Assembly: GCA_903830985.1 (NCBI GenBank)
Contig: CAIKVZ010000018.1
Location: 1 to 33,245, forward strand
Length of the DNA stretch: 33,245 bases
Source: an uncultured beta proteobacterium
GTDB lineage: Bacteria > Pseudomonadota > Gammaproteobacteria > Burkholderiales > Burkholderiaceae_C
Reading direction: 5' to 3'
Below the pieces are notes generated by a model that ran no database searches, was not told the DNA's origin, and was given only the letters and a program-made list of their open reading frames with translations. The translations under genes and the position numbers were made by a program. This document shows positions 16,260 through 23,850 of this stretch, one piece after another (the first letter of the stretch is position 1; every line of letters starts with the position of its first letter).

Positions 16260-16811
16260 TCAGCGTGCAGGGTTGGCTGAAACCACATGAACCCTGGCCT
16301 GCGTCAAGTTTCGATAGATGCGCCCGCGACGCATCAGCGGCCACCATTCGTACAGAAAGATCTGCATGGGGCGCCACATGGCGACCCAGCCGCCAATCAC
16401 CAGGCTTTCCTTCAGTACCCGCGAGAACGTATTCGTGCCGAAATTTGCCAGCAGGTCCGCACTGATGAGGCAGGCAGCCAGAAAGCAGATGCCGATCAGC
16501 AGGCTGGTGCGGCCCTCCATCAACAGCAACAGCAAATTGCGCCGGTTGACGATGGCCTTGTAATCAAAGTAGTTGTGAATGGCATCCCGCACGATGGGCT
16601 CCGGATCTTCCTGCGGCATGTCGGCTATGTGCACAATGATCCGGAAATGGCTGTCCGACGGATAGGTCACGGCCCAGCTTTCCAGATACGCCTGCGCATC
16701 GGTATCCAGATCGCAATGGTGAAAGGGTGTCGGGTCCATGGAGTTGAACAGTTCGGCCAGCGTGCCTATGCGCAACTCGATCTGGTGGAACAGGGGGTTC
16801 TTATTTTTCAT
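16260..16811 (-). CDS. Uncharacterised two-helix membrane protein coupled to the SulP transporter
   Basis: A 183-residue protein I do not recognise. An N-terminal soluble part (about 1-90, with D-A-x-A-Y-L-E-S-W and I-V-H-I-A-D-M-P) is followed by two hydrophobic segments (about 93-122 and 135-160), and a basic C-terminal tail. The ATG at 16811 is chosen because it overlaps the sulP stop as ATGA; an upstream ATG at 16820 is less likely. The overlap means translation is coupled to sulP, so the protein may be an accessory or regulatory partner of the transporter, or an independent membrane protein. It is convergent with the HD-GYP gene. Confidence 0.8.
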   Translation of the reverse strand: MKNKNPLFHQIELRIGTLAELFNSMDPTPFHHCDLDTDAQAYLESWAVTYPSDSHFRIIVHIADMPQEDPEPIVRDAIHNYFDYKAIVNRRNLLLLLMEGRTSLLIGICFLAACLISADLLANFGTNTFSRVLKESLVIGGWVAMWRPMQIFLYEWWPLMRRGRIYRNLTQARVHVVSANPAR

Positions 16812-18574
16812 GGAATACACGCCGCGCCCAGGGCCGGTTCCTTGGGCGTCGAGGGTTCGGAGCGCTTGGACGAATTGCCGCGGGACTCAAAGGCTTCCAC
16901 TGCCTTTTTTACCGAGATGAAAAATTGGGCGTTGCCCAGTTCATCCGACAGGCCCTCCGCCGCGAGCTGCTCACGGAAAGGGCGTGGGGCGTCGGCAATC
17001 TTGAGTTCCACGCCCAGTGCTTCCAGCTCCCGGTGCAGCGTGGACAAACGTTGCGCGGCTGTCACGTCGATGTGCGTGATGGCCTGTGCGTCAACCACAA
17101 GCCATTCCAGCTCGTCCCCGCTGTTGTCCACCAGAGCCCGGATGCGACTGACGACGTAACGTGCATTGGAGAAGATCAGCGGACCATACAGCCGGTAGAC
17201 CATGACGCCGGGGACGGCTTCGGCATCTTCGTCATCCAGGCAATCATGAAATTTGCCGTCGATGAGCCGGCGCCGCAGCACGGCATCGCGCGGGCGGGAA
17301 ATGTGGAGCAGCGTGGTGGCCAATGAAATGAGCATGCCCACGATGATTCCACTCACCACCCCGGCAATCAGGATCGCCGCCGTGACGCAAAGGGCCAAAG
17401 CAAATTCGGTACGGTCGATGCGATACAGGCGCCGCAGCGGCGCGATCTCCATCATGCCTATGGCCGTGACGATGAGCACGGAGCCCAGTGCAACCTTGGG
17501 CAGCAGGGGAATCAGTTCGGTGAGAAAGATCAGGAACAGCACCAGCCCCAAGCCCGCCACCAGTTGTGTGACCTGACTGCGCCCGCCCGCCTGGTCGGCG
17601 ATCGACGTGCGTGACTGGCTGGCCGACACCGGAAACCCCTGCCACAGGCTTGCCAGAATATTGGCCGAACCGAGTGCGACCAGTTCCTGGTTCGGATTGA
17701 CCTCGTAGCCATTTTTTTCTGCAAAAGCCTGCGCCAGCAGCAGGCCGTCAGAGAAGGCCAGGAAGGCAACGGCCACTGCGGCCGGGGCCAGCGCCGAAAT
17801 GTCTGCCCAGTAAACCGTGGGCCAGCCCAGCGTGGGCAAACCCATGGGAACGGTTTGCACCAGGGCAACCCCGTGCTGTCCGAGGTTCAGGCTCACCGAT
17901 ACCAGCAACGCCATGGCGCAACAGGCCAAGGCGCCGGGCAGGCGTGGCGCCAAGCGGCCCAGCAGCACCATGAATGCCACCAGAAAAACGCCCATGGCCA
18001 GCGTGGGCAAGTGGGTGTCTTGCAGGTGCTGGTACAGGCCGGTGAGCAGGGGAAAGAACGCATCCCCCGCAACCGTGATGCCCAACATCTTCCCCAACTG
18101 GGTGGCAATCAGCAGCAGGGATGCGCCATTCAGATAGCCTATGAGTACCGGGCGCGACAACAGGTCGGCAATGACGCCCAACCTTAGCCAGCCGGCCAAG
18201 ACCAGCACGGCTCCGGTGATCAGACCCAGTTCGGCCGCCAGCAAGGCCAGGCGAAGGCTGTCATTTGCCCCAAGCGGCAGGATGGCCGCACCGACAAGGA
18301 GGCAAATCGCCGCGTCAGGGCCTGCGATGACATGGCGTGAACTGCCGAAAAGTGCATAGCCCAGGCCCGCGGCCAGCGCCGCATACAGTCCGGTAATGGG
18401 GGGCAGGTGCACCAGTTCGGCGTAGGCGATGACCGATGGAATCATCACCACACAGGCCGACAGCCCTGCGACCACATCTCCGGTCAGCCATTGCCTTTGG
18501 TAATGCCGCAAAACGCTGAACAATGCCGGTGCGTACAAGCGGCTGCGGCGTCTACGATCTGGCCGGGTCTTCAT
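16808..18574 (-). CDS. SulP-family anion transporter with STAS domain
   Basis: An inner-membrane anion transporter of 588 residues. The N-terminal transport domain (about 30-430) has the SulP signature region (V-V-A-G-L-S-A-C-V-V-M-I-P-S-V-I-A-Y-A and G-L-Y-A-A), and many hydrophobic helices. The C-terminal STAS domain (about 455-560) contains W-L-V-V-D-A-Q-A-I-T-H-I-D-V-T-A. SulP proteins carry sulfate, bicarbonate or dicarboxylates; the substrate cannot be told here. The ATG at 18574 (MKTRPDRRRR) is preferred because the upstream open frame to 18700 runs through AT-rich promoter-like DNA. The downstream gene overlaps its stop by ATGA. Confidence 0.88.
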   Translation of the reverse strand: MKTRPDRRRRSRLYAPALFSVLRHYQRQWLTGDVVAGLSACVVMIPSVIAYAELVHLPPITGLYAALAAGLGYALFGSSRHVIAGPDAAICLLVGAAILPLGANDSLRLALLAAELGLITGAVLVLAGWLRLGVIADLLSRPVLIGYLNGASLLLIATQLGKMLGITVAGDAFFPLLTGLYQHLQDTHLPTLAMGVFLVAFMVLLGRLAPRLPGALACCAMALLVSVSLNLGQHGVALVQTVPMGLPTLGWPTVYWADISALAPAAVAVAFLAFSDGLLLAQAFAEKNGYEVNPNQELVALGSANILASLWQGFPVSASQSRTSIADQAGGRSQVTQLVAGLGLVLFLIFLTELIPLLPKVALGSVLIVTAIGMMEIAPLRRLYRIDRTEFALALCVTAAILIAGVVSGIIVGMLISLATTLLHISRPRDAVLRRRLIDGKFHDCLDDEDAEAVPGVMVYRLYGPLIFSNARYVVSRIRALVDNSGDELEWLVVDAQAITHIDVTAAQRLSTLHRELEALGVELKIADAPRPFREQLAAEGLSDELGNAQFFISVKKAVEAFESRGNSSKRSEPSTPKEPALGAACIP

Positions 18575-18711
18575 CGTCTGGTACCCATGGATGTCGTGTT
18601 TTCCCCGCCACGATTTCGCTCCGGGGTGCTGACTAACTGGATAAACAGTATATATCGTTATCGTCCCCGATTGGCGCCATTGCCGCCACGCCGCAGTCAC
18701 CCTCGAAAGAC
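18575..18711 (-). promoter_or_regulatory. AT-rich promoter region of sulP
   Basis: This 137-base gap separates the EEP-family gene from sulP on the same strand. It holds an AT-rich patch around 18641-18665, unlike its GC-rich surroundings, with TATACT on the minus strand (18652-18647) as a possible -10. No convincing -35 was found. Confidence 0.35.
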
Positions 18712-19545
18712 TCAGTCCAGTTCCAGCAACACCGGTTGGTGGTCGGAGGCGCGGGTCAGCGAGTTGACTTCCACGCGTTTCACGTGGGCGTGCAGGCCTT
18801 CGCTGAGCCAGACAAAATCACAGCAAACCGGATCGGGTGCATAGCGCTTGTCGAACACATGAAAGGTCGGCGCTTGCGCCAACTGCGGATGCAGCACACG
18901 CCAGGCGTCGCTCAGCTCGCCCGAGCCTTGCAGCAGCGCGTATTCGGGCCCGTGGGCGTCAAAGTTGAAGTCGCCGCACAGGATGGCCTGCGCCGTGTGC
19001 GGCTGGTCCTGGAGCGGGCTGCCGGATGCGTCGTGCAAGGGCGGTGCCGCAGCCTGCGCGCAGGCCTGGGCGTGCAGGTCCAGCAGGCCCTGCGTCTGTG
19101 ACAGTCGCTGACGTTTGGAGAAATATTCCAGATGCGCCGTCATGACGCGCAGCGGCCCGAATTCACTGGCCAGCGTGACGCTGCTGCACATGCGCGGCAT
19201 GGAGGCTACGCCGGCGTCGGCCGGGTAGGGCAGGGGATGGTGCTGCACCTGCAGGGCCGGCAGTCGCGTGGCGATCAGGTTGCCGAAGCGCTGGCGCTGC
19301 CCGTTCGGACCGAGGGTGTCCACCGCAGCGCCAAAGAAGACGTCATAGCCGGGCAGCCGCTCGCGCACGCGCGCCACCTGGTCGAATCCGGCGTCGCCTT
19401 CGAGAAGTGGGTAATTCACGGCCACTTCCTGCAGGCACAGCACGTCGAAATCGGCCCAGGCCCGCGCCTCGTCGAGAACGCGAGCCACGTCGACCCGGCG
19501 GTCGAGGCCGCAAAACCATTGCACATTCCAGGTGATGAGTTTCAT
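18712..19545 (-). CDS. Endonuclease/exonuclease/phosphatase-family protein at the end of the ugp operon
   Basis: A 277-residue metal-dependent phosphodiesterase/phosphatase of the EEP fold. It starts MKLITWNVQWFCGLDRRVDV with the asparagine of W-N-V-Q, has the catalytic glutamate E40 in L-C-L-Q-E-V, the G-D-F-N-F block near 190, C-D-F-V-W-L and the terminal S-D-H-Q-P-V. No signal peptide is seen, so it is cytoplasmic. The start lies 8 bases after ugpE, so it is the last gene of that operon. In E. coli this place is taken by ugpQ, a glycerophosphodiester phosphodiesterase of another fold. A similar job for this protein, releasing glycerol-3-phosphate from imported diesters, is an inference from position only; nuclease or sphingomyelinase-like activity is possible. 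Confidence 0.85.
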   Translation of the reverse strand: MKLITWNVQWFCGLDRRVDVARVLDEARAWADFDVLCLQEVAVNYPLLEGDAGFDQVARVRERLPGYDVFFGAAVDTLGPNGQRQRFGNLIATRLPALQVQHHPLPYPADAGVASMPRMCSSVTLASEFGPLRVMTAHLEYFSKRQRLSQTQGLLDLHAQACAQAAAPPLHDASGSPLQDQPHTAQAILCGDFNFDAHGPEYALLQGSGELSDAWRVLHPQLAQAPTFHVFDKRYAPDPVCCDFVWLSEGLHAHVKRVEVNSLTRASDHQPVLLELD

Positions 19546-19553
19546 GTCGAGTC

Positions 19554-20384
19554 CTATTTGATGCCGGCGCGCATGAAGCTTTGCACAAACTGGCGTTGAA
19601 ACAGCAAAAAGGCGATCAGCAACGGCGCCGAGCTCAGCAGTGTGGCGGCGGTGATGATGGACCAGTCCACGCCTTGGTCGGTGCTGGAAAAGATCTGCAG
19701 CCCCACCGTCAGCGGACGCGCGCTCACGCTGTTGGTGATGATCAACGGCCACAGGAAATTGTTCCAGTGAAAGCTCACCGACACCAGGGCAAAGGCGGTG
19801 TACACCGGCTTGGCCAAAGGCACGTAGACGCGCCACAGGATCTGCAGCGAACTCGCACCTTCCACGCGCGCCGCGTCCACCAGTTCCTTGGGTATGCCCA
19901 GGAAGGTCTGGCGCAGCAGGAAGATGGCAAAGGCCGAGGCAAAGTAGGGCAGTCCCACGGACAGCAGCGTGTCCACCAGACCGAGTCGCGCCATGGTCTT
20001 GTAGTTCTCCACCAGCAGGATGTCGGGCATGATCATCAGCTGCAGCAGCACCAGCGCGAACAGCAGGCTTTTGCCGGCAAACTCATAGCGCACAAAGGCG
20101 TAGGCCGCCAGCGTTCCCAGCACCAGCTGGCAGGCCAGGATCATGCTCACCAGCAGCACGGTGTTGAGGAAGTAGCGGGCAAAGGGCGCCGCCTCCCAGG
20201 CGCGCGCGAAGTTGTCCAGCGTGAGCGGCGCCAGCAGCTCGAAACGGGTGGAGTACTCGGCCGGATGAAACGCCGTCCACACGGCGTACAGCAGCGGCAG
20301 TATCCACAGCAGTGCGAGCAGCCACGCGGCCAGCGTGTCGAGCCAACCAGGCTCGTTGTAACTGTTAATTTTTCGCTCACTCAA
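19554..20384 (-). CDS. ugpE: Glycerol-3-phosphate ABC transporter permease UgpE
   Basis: One of two inner-membrane channel subunits of the Ugp importer. The 276-residue product has about six hydrophobic helices and the EAA loop (E-L-V-D-A-A-R-V-E-G-A-S-S-L-Q-I-L-W-R-V near 190-210) that docks onto the ATPase, and ends F-M-R-A-G-I-K as MalG/UgpE-type permeases do. A TTG at 20384 is chosen: it lies about ten residues before the first helix and gives normal length, whereas the open frame further upstream is just the translated dispersed repeat. No clear ribosome binding site is seen. It is separated from ugpA by 190 bases of repeat DNA, unlike the tight spacing in the rest of the operon. Confidence 0.87.
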   Translation of the reverse strand: MSERKINSYNEPGWLDTLAAWLLALLWILPLLYAVWTAFHPAEYSTRFELLAPLTLDNFARAWEAAPFARYFLNTVLLVSMILACQLVLGTLAAYAFVRYEFAGKSLLFALVLLQLMIMPDILLVENYKTMARLGLVDTLLSVGLPYFASAFAIFLLRQTFLGIPKELVDAARVEGASSLQILWRVYVPLAKPVYTAFALVSVSFHWNNFLWPLIITNSVSARPLTVGLQIFSSTDQGVDWSIITAATLLSSAPLLIAFLLFQRQFVQSFMRAGIK

Positions 20385-20407
20385 GGCAGCGCCCCGGCCT
20401 GCAGGAC

Positions 20408-20491
20408 CGTCACTGCGAGGAGCGAAGCGACGTGGCAGTCCATGCTGGAGGGCCAAGAGGCATGGATCGCCACGCTTCGCTCGCGATGACG
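20408..20491. repeat. Dispersed palindromic repeat, inverted pair, inside the ugp operon
   Basis: The unit 20408-20443 (CGTCACTGCGAGGAGCGAAG and on to ...GTGGCAGTCCAT) is followed 18 bases later by an inverted, slightly shorter copy at 20462-20491. Together they make a large stem-loop. The same family occurs in direct orientation at 32179-32261. Such REP-like elements are intergenic and mobile on evolutionary time scales. Here it splits ugpA from ugpE. Confidence 0.8.
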
Positions 20492-20544
20492 ACTCGGAGC
20501 CTTTCGGTTCGTTGCCGGTAGGCAGTTTGCGCCGCAGAATACAG

Positions 20545-20560
20545 GCGGCTCGCAATGACG
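20545..20560 (-). repeat. Partial copy of the dispersed repeat
   Basis: Sixteen bases (GCGGCTCGCAATGACG) are the exact reverse complement of the start of the repeat unit at 32179. The rest of the unit is missing or too diverged to follow, so this is a remnant lying just after the ugpA stop. Confidence 0.6.
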
Positions 20561-20574
20561 GTGATGGCTACTGG

Positions 20575-21459
20575 TCATTGGTAATGCACCTTGCGGTCCA
20601 GCACAAAGAACTGCAGCAGCGCCACGCTCGCCAGCACGGCCAGCAGCACCACGGTGATGGCGGCGGCGTAGCCCGTGTCCCAGAACTTGAAGCCCACTTC
20701 GTACAGGTGGTAGAGCAGCAGGGTGGAGGCATTGTTCGGGCCGCCGCGCGTCAGCACCAGCACATGGTCGACCATGCGCACCGCGTTGATCACGGCGTTC
20801 ACGCCAATGAACAGCGTGGTCGGCATGAGCAGCGGCCACTGCACGTGGCGGAAAAAATAGCCGCGCGACGCGCCTTCAATGGACGCGGCCTCGCGCAGGT
20901 TCGGGTTCATGCTCTGCAGCGCAGCCAGATAGAAAATCATGAAGAAGCCGGACTCCTTCCACACCGCCACCAGCGTGATCGCGCCCAGCGCCGTGCCCTG
21001 ATCGCCCAGCCAGTTGTGGCTGGGCAGGCCGAAGAATCCGGTGATCTGCTCCAGCAGGCCGTAGCCCGGCGTGTAGAAGAACAGCCAGATGTTGGCCACG
21101 GCGATCATGGGCAGTATGGTCGGTGTGAAGTAGGCCATGCGCAAAAAACCCCGGCCCGCAATGCGCTCGTTGACCCACAGCGCCATGGCCAGCGCCAGTG
21201 CTATGGACAAGGGGATCGTGGCCAGCGCGAACCACAGGTTGTTGGTGGCGGCCTGCCAGAACACCGGGTCGGCCACCAGGGTCTCGTAGTTTTCCAGTCC
21301 CACCCAGACCGCGGCGCGCCCGCCCTTGGGCGTGGAATAGAAGCTGTCGATCAGCGTCGCCACCGCCGGGAAATGCGTGAACGCGGCCAGCAGCGTCAGC
21401 GCCGGCAGCAGCAGCAACCAAGCGTGCAGGGCACGCGGGTTCAGGCTATTTGTAGCCAC
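20575..21459 (-). CDS. ugpA: Glycerol-3-phosphate ABC transporter permease UgpA
   Basis: Inner-membrane channel subunit of the Ugp importer, partner of UgpE. The 294-residue product has about six hydrophobic helices (the first at 13-30) and the EAA loop E-A-A-S-I-E-G-A-S-R-G-Y-F-F-R-H-V near 195-212 with the following P-L-L-M-P-T. A-Y-F-T-P-T-I-L-P and R-G-G-P-N-N-A-S-T-L are typical of the MalF/UgpA group. The start is GTG at 21459, overlapping the ugpB stop by 14 bases, so translation is coupled. Downstream lies the palindromic repeat before ugpE. Confidence 0.9.
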   Translation of the reverse strand: MATNSLNPRALHAWLLLLPALTLLAAFTHFPAVATLIDSFYSTPKGGRAAVWVGLENYETLVADPVFWQAATNNLWFALATIPLSIALALAMALWVNERIAGRGFLRMAYFTPTILPMIAVANIWLFFYTPGYGLLEQITGFFGLPSHNWLGDQGTALGAITLVAVWKESGFFMIFYLAALQSMNPNLREAASIEGASRGYFFRHVQWPLLMPTTLFIGVNAVINAVRMVDHVLVLTRGGPNNASTLLLYHLYEVGFKFWDTGYAAAITVVLLAVLASVALLQFFVLDRKVHYQ

Positions 21460-22738
21460 GCAGCAGGCGGTCCGCTTCCTTCTGGGCGTCGGCCATGGCC
21501 TGGGCCGGGCTCTTGCTGCCGGTCAGCGCGGCCTGCAGGCCGTCGTTCAGCGCCTTGGTGACGCGCTGGTTGTCGTGCGTGGAGAACTCGGCCACCGAGA
21601 ACGGCAGCTGATCGCGCGCCACCACGGCCGGGGCAAACTCGCGGCCGTACTTGCGCAGGGCGTCCGTGGCGTAGGCCGCCTCGGACACGGCAACGTAGCC
21701 GGTCTCTATGCTCCAGCGCGCCGCGCGCTCGGGTTGCGTCACCCACTTGATGAACTTGAAGGCCGCTTCCTGTTGCGCCGGTGTGGACTTCTTGAAGATG
21801 TAGAAGTTGCCGCCGCCCGTGGGCGAGCCGCGGCGTTTGCCGGCCGGCAACTGCGCCACGCCGAAATCAAACTTGGCGTTGTTCTTCACGTTCGTCAGGT
21901 TGCCGGTGGTGGTCCACATCATGGCGACCTTTTTCTCGAAGAAGTCCTTGGGCGTGGTGCCCCATTCGACGATGCCGGCCGGGTGCGTGCCCTGCTTGGC
22001 CAGGTCCACCCAGTACTGCAGGGCTTCCACCACCTTGGGGTCGTCGAACTTCACCGCCGTGCCGGCGTCGTTCGCCAGCACCGCGTCGTTCTCGATCGCC
22101 AGTGCCTGGAACAGCCAGTAGGGGAAGCCGCTGGACGGGATCTGCACGCCGTATTGCGCGGTCTTGCCGGAGGCGTCCTTCTTCGTCAGCTTCTTGGCGT
22201 AGTCGGCCATCTCGGCCCAGGTGGCGGGCGCCTTGTTCGGGTCCAGGCCGGCGGCCTTGAACAGCTCCTTGTTGTAGTACAGCACGATGGTCGAGCGCTG
22301 GAACGGCACGCCCCAGGTCTTGCCGCCGGTCTGGCTGTTGAGCATGAAGGCCTTGTAGAAGCCGTTGAACCAGGCCTTGTCGTCGGCGGTCTTGACGAAG
22401 CCGTCGATGGGGACGATGGCGTCCTCGTCGATCAGCGTGAACATGTCTGTGGACAGCAGCACCGAGGTCACGGGCGGCGTGCCGGCCTTGTGCGAGGTCA
22501 GCGCCTTGACGATGGTGTCCTGGTAGCTTCCGGCGTAGATCGGCGTGAGCTTGATGCCAGGGTTCTCCTTAGTGAATTCGGTCGCCAGATCGTCGATGTA
22601 CTTGGCGATGGTGCCGCCCACGGCCACGGGGTAGAAGAAGGAAATCTCGGTCGGCGCTTGTGCCATGGCTGCCAGTGGCAGCAGGCCAAGTGCCAGTGCG
22701 GAATTTCTCAAAAATCGGGTGAAAGTTCTTCTCTGCAT
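21446..22738 (-). CDS. ugpB: Periplasmic solute-binding protein UgpB-like
   Basis: Periplasmic receptor of the importer, expected to bind glycerol-3-phosphate or glycerophosphodiesters such as glycerophosphocholine. The 430-residue product begins with a basic, hydrophobic signal peptide (MQRRTFTRFLRNSALALGLL, cleavage expected near A-M-A-Q-A) and continues as a family 1 extracellular solute-binding protein: I-S-F-F-Y-P-V-A-V-G-G near 32-42, F-Q-R-S-T-I-V-L-Y-Y-N-K, and G-G-G-N-F-Y-I-F near 318-325. AGAGGAGA precedes the ATG, 24 bases after ugpC. Assignment to Ugp rather than another sugar system rests on the UgpC-like ATPase, the permeases and the Pho box. Confidence 0.86.
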   Translation of the reverse strand: MQRRTFTRFLRNSALALGLLPLAAMAQAPTEISFFYPVAVGGTIAKYIDDLATEFTKENPGIKLTPIYAGSYQDTIVKALTSHKAGTPPVTSVLLSTDMFTLIDEDAIVPIDGFVKTADDKAWFNGFYKAFMLNSQTGGKTWGVPFQRSTIVLYYNKELFKAAGLDPNKAPATWAEMADYAKKLTKKDASGKTAQYGVQIPSSGFPYWLFQALAIENDAVLANDAGTAVKFDDPKVVEALQYWVDLAKQGTHPAGIVEWGTTPKDFFEKKVAMMWTTTGNLTNVKNNAKFDFGVAQLPAGKRRGSPTGGGNFYIFKKSTPAQQEAAFKFIKWVTQPERAARWSIETGYVAVSEAAYATDALRKYGREFAPAVVARDQLPFSVAEFSTHDNQRVTKALNDGLQAALTGSKSPAQAMADAQKEADRLLRGYK

Positions 22739-22762
22739 GGTGTCTCCTCTTGTGAATGATGG

Positions 22763-23776
22763 TCAATGAAGCCGCAGCCCCTGCGGGTCAAAATAATGTT
22801 CGGCCTGCTGCGGCCAGTGCAGGCCGACGCTGGCCCCAGCCGCGATGTCGGACTTTCCGTCGGCGCGCACGGTGATCAACTCGCTTCCCACGGCGCAGCG
22901 CAGCACCAGGTCCGCGCCCAGGTATTCCATGCTCTGCACCGTGGCGGCAATGGCGCCGCCCAGGCTCACCGCTTCCGGGCGCAGGCCCAGCAGCGCGCCC
23001 GGCTGGCACACGGCCACGCTGCTGCCGGCGATGCAGCCGTCCTGCAGGCGCAGCAGGTTCATGGCCGGCGTGCCGATGAAGCGCGCGGCAAAGGTGGTGG
23101 CGGGCGCGGCATACAGGTGGCGCGGATGCGCCGCCTGTTCCACCCGGCCCTGGTTCAGCAGCACGACCTGGTCGGCCATGCTCATGGCTTCGCTCTGGTC
23201 GTGCGTGACATAGACCACGGTGAGGCCCAGGCGTTGCTGCAGTTCGCGCAATTCGCGGCGCATGTCCTGGCGCAGCTGCGCGTCCAGATTCGACAGCGGC
23301 TCGTCCATCAGGCAGACCTTGGCCTGCGCCACCAGAGCGCGGCCCAGGGCCACGCGCTGCTGCTGTCCGCCAGAGAGTTGCGATGGTTTTCTGTGCAGCA
23401 GTTGGTCCAGGCCCAGCAGCTCGGCGGTTTGCGCCAGGCGGCGCGCGGCCTCGCCGGCTTCGACTTTGCGCACCGACAGCCCAAACGTGATGTTGTCGGC
23501 CACGCTCAAATGCGGAAACAGCGCGTAGTTCTGGAACACCATGGCCAGACCGCGCGCCGCAGGCGGCAGCTGCGTCACGTCCTGGCCGTCGACGAAGACC
23601 TGGCCGCTGCTGGCGGCTTCCAGGCCGGCGATGATGCGTAGCGTGGTCGACTTGCCGCAGCCGGAAGGGCCGAGCAGTACGCAGAAGCTGCCCGCCTCAA
23701 TGCTCAGGTTGATGCCGTCCAGCGCCTTTGTACCCGCCCAGCTTTTGCAAAGGTTGACGAGTTGGATGGACGACAT
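22763..23776 (-). CDS. ugpC: Glycerol-3-phosphate ABC transporter ATPase UgpC
   Basis: The ATP-hydrolysing subunit that powers uptake. The 337-residue product has Walker A G-P-S-G-C-G-K-S-T (36-44), the Q-loop in V-F-Q-N-Y-A-L-F-P-H, signature L-S-G-G-Q-Q-Q-R, Walker B with C-L-M-D-E-P-L-S-N-L-D and the switch histidine in T-H-D-Q. The C-terminal TOBE part starts with F-I-G-T-P-A-M-N-L-L, close to the UgpC form F-I-G-S-P-A-M-N-L-L. The ATG at 23776 aligns with the family start (M-x5-V/L-x3-K-S-W). It is the first gene of ugpCBAE, and its Pho box ends 22 bases before the ATG with no room for a ribosome binding site, pointing to a leaderless message. Confidence 0.92.
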   Translation of the reverse strand: MSSIQLVNLCKSWAGTKALDGINLSIEAGSFCVLLGPSGCGKSTTLRIIAGLEAASSGQVFVDGQDVTQLPPAARGLAMVFQNYALFPHLSVADNITFGLSVRKVEAGEAARRLAQTAELLGLDQLLHRKPSQLSGGQQQRVALGRALVAQAKVCLMDEPLSNLDAQLRQDMRRELRELQQRLGLTVVYVTHDQSEAMSMADQVVLLNQGRVEQAAHPRHLYAAPATTFAARFIGTPAMNLLRLQDGCIAGSSVAVCQPGALLGLRPEAVSLGGAIAATVQSMEYLGADLVLRCAVGSELITVRADGKSDIAAGASVGLHWPQQAEHYFDPQGLRLH

Positions 23777-23782
23777 GGGCGC

Positions 23783-23816
23783 AGTCTATGCAAGCGGCGT
23801 GACAGCGGCGTGACGC
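23783..23816 (-). promoter_or_regulatory. Pho box and -10 of the ugp operon
   Basis: Read on the minus strand, GCGTCAC (23816-23810), four bases and CTGTCAC (23805-23799) form a PhoB box (5 and 7 of 7 matches). Ten bases later is TAGACT (23788-23783), then six bases and the ugpC ATG. The distances are identical to those before olsA. The ugp operon is a classic Pho regulon member, so box and operon support each other. Confidence 0.78.
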
Positions 23817-23850
23817 TGCTGTGCACCCGGCGCTTGCCAAGGGCTACGCT

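Noticed and set aside
18632-18660. A LexA-like dyad (CTG...CAG) in the sulP upstream DNA
   Set aside because: The spacing between CTG and CAG is six bases, not the ten needed for a LexA box.
20408-20560. GTCAC/GTCAT words as Pho box halves before ugpE
   Set aside because: They belong to the ends of the dispersed repeat units, lack the TG before GTCA and are not spaced by 11 bases.
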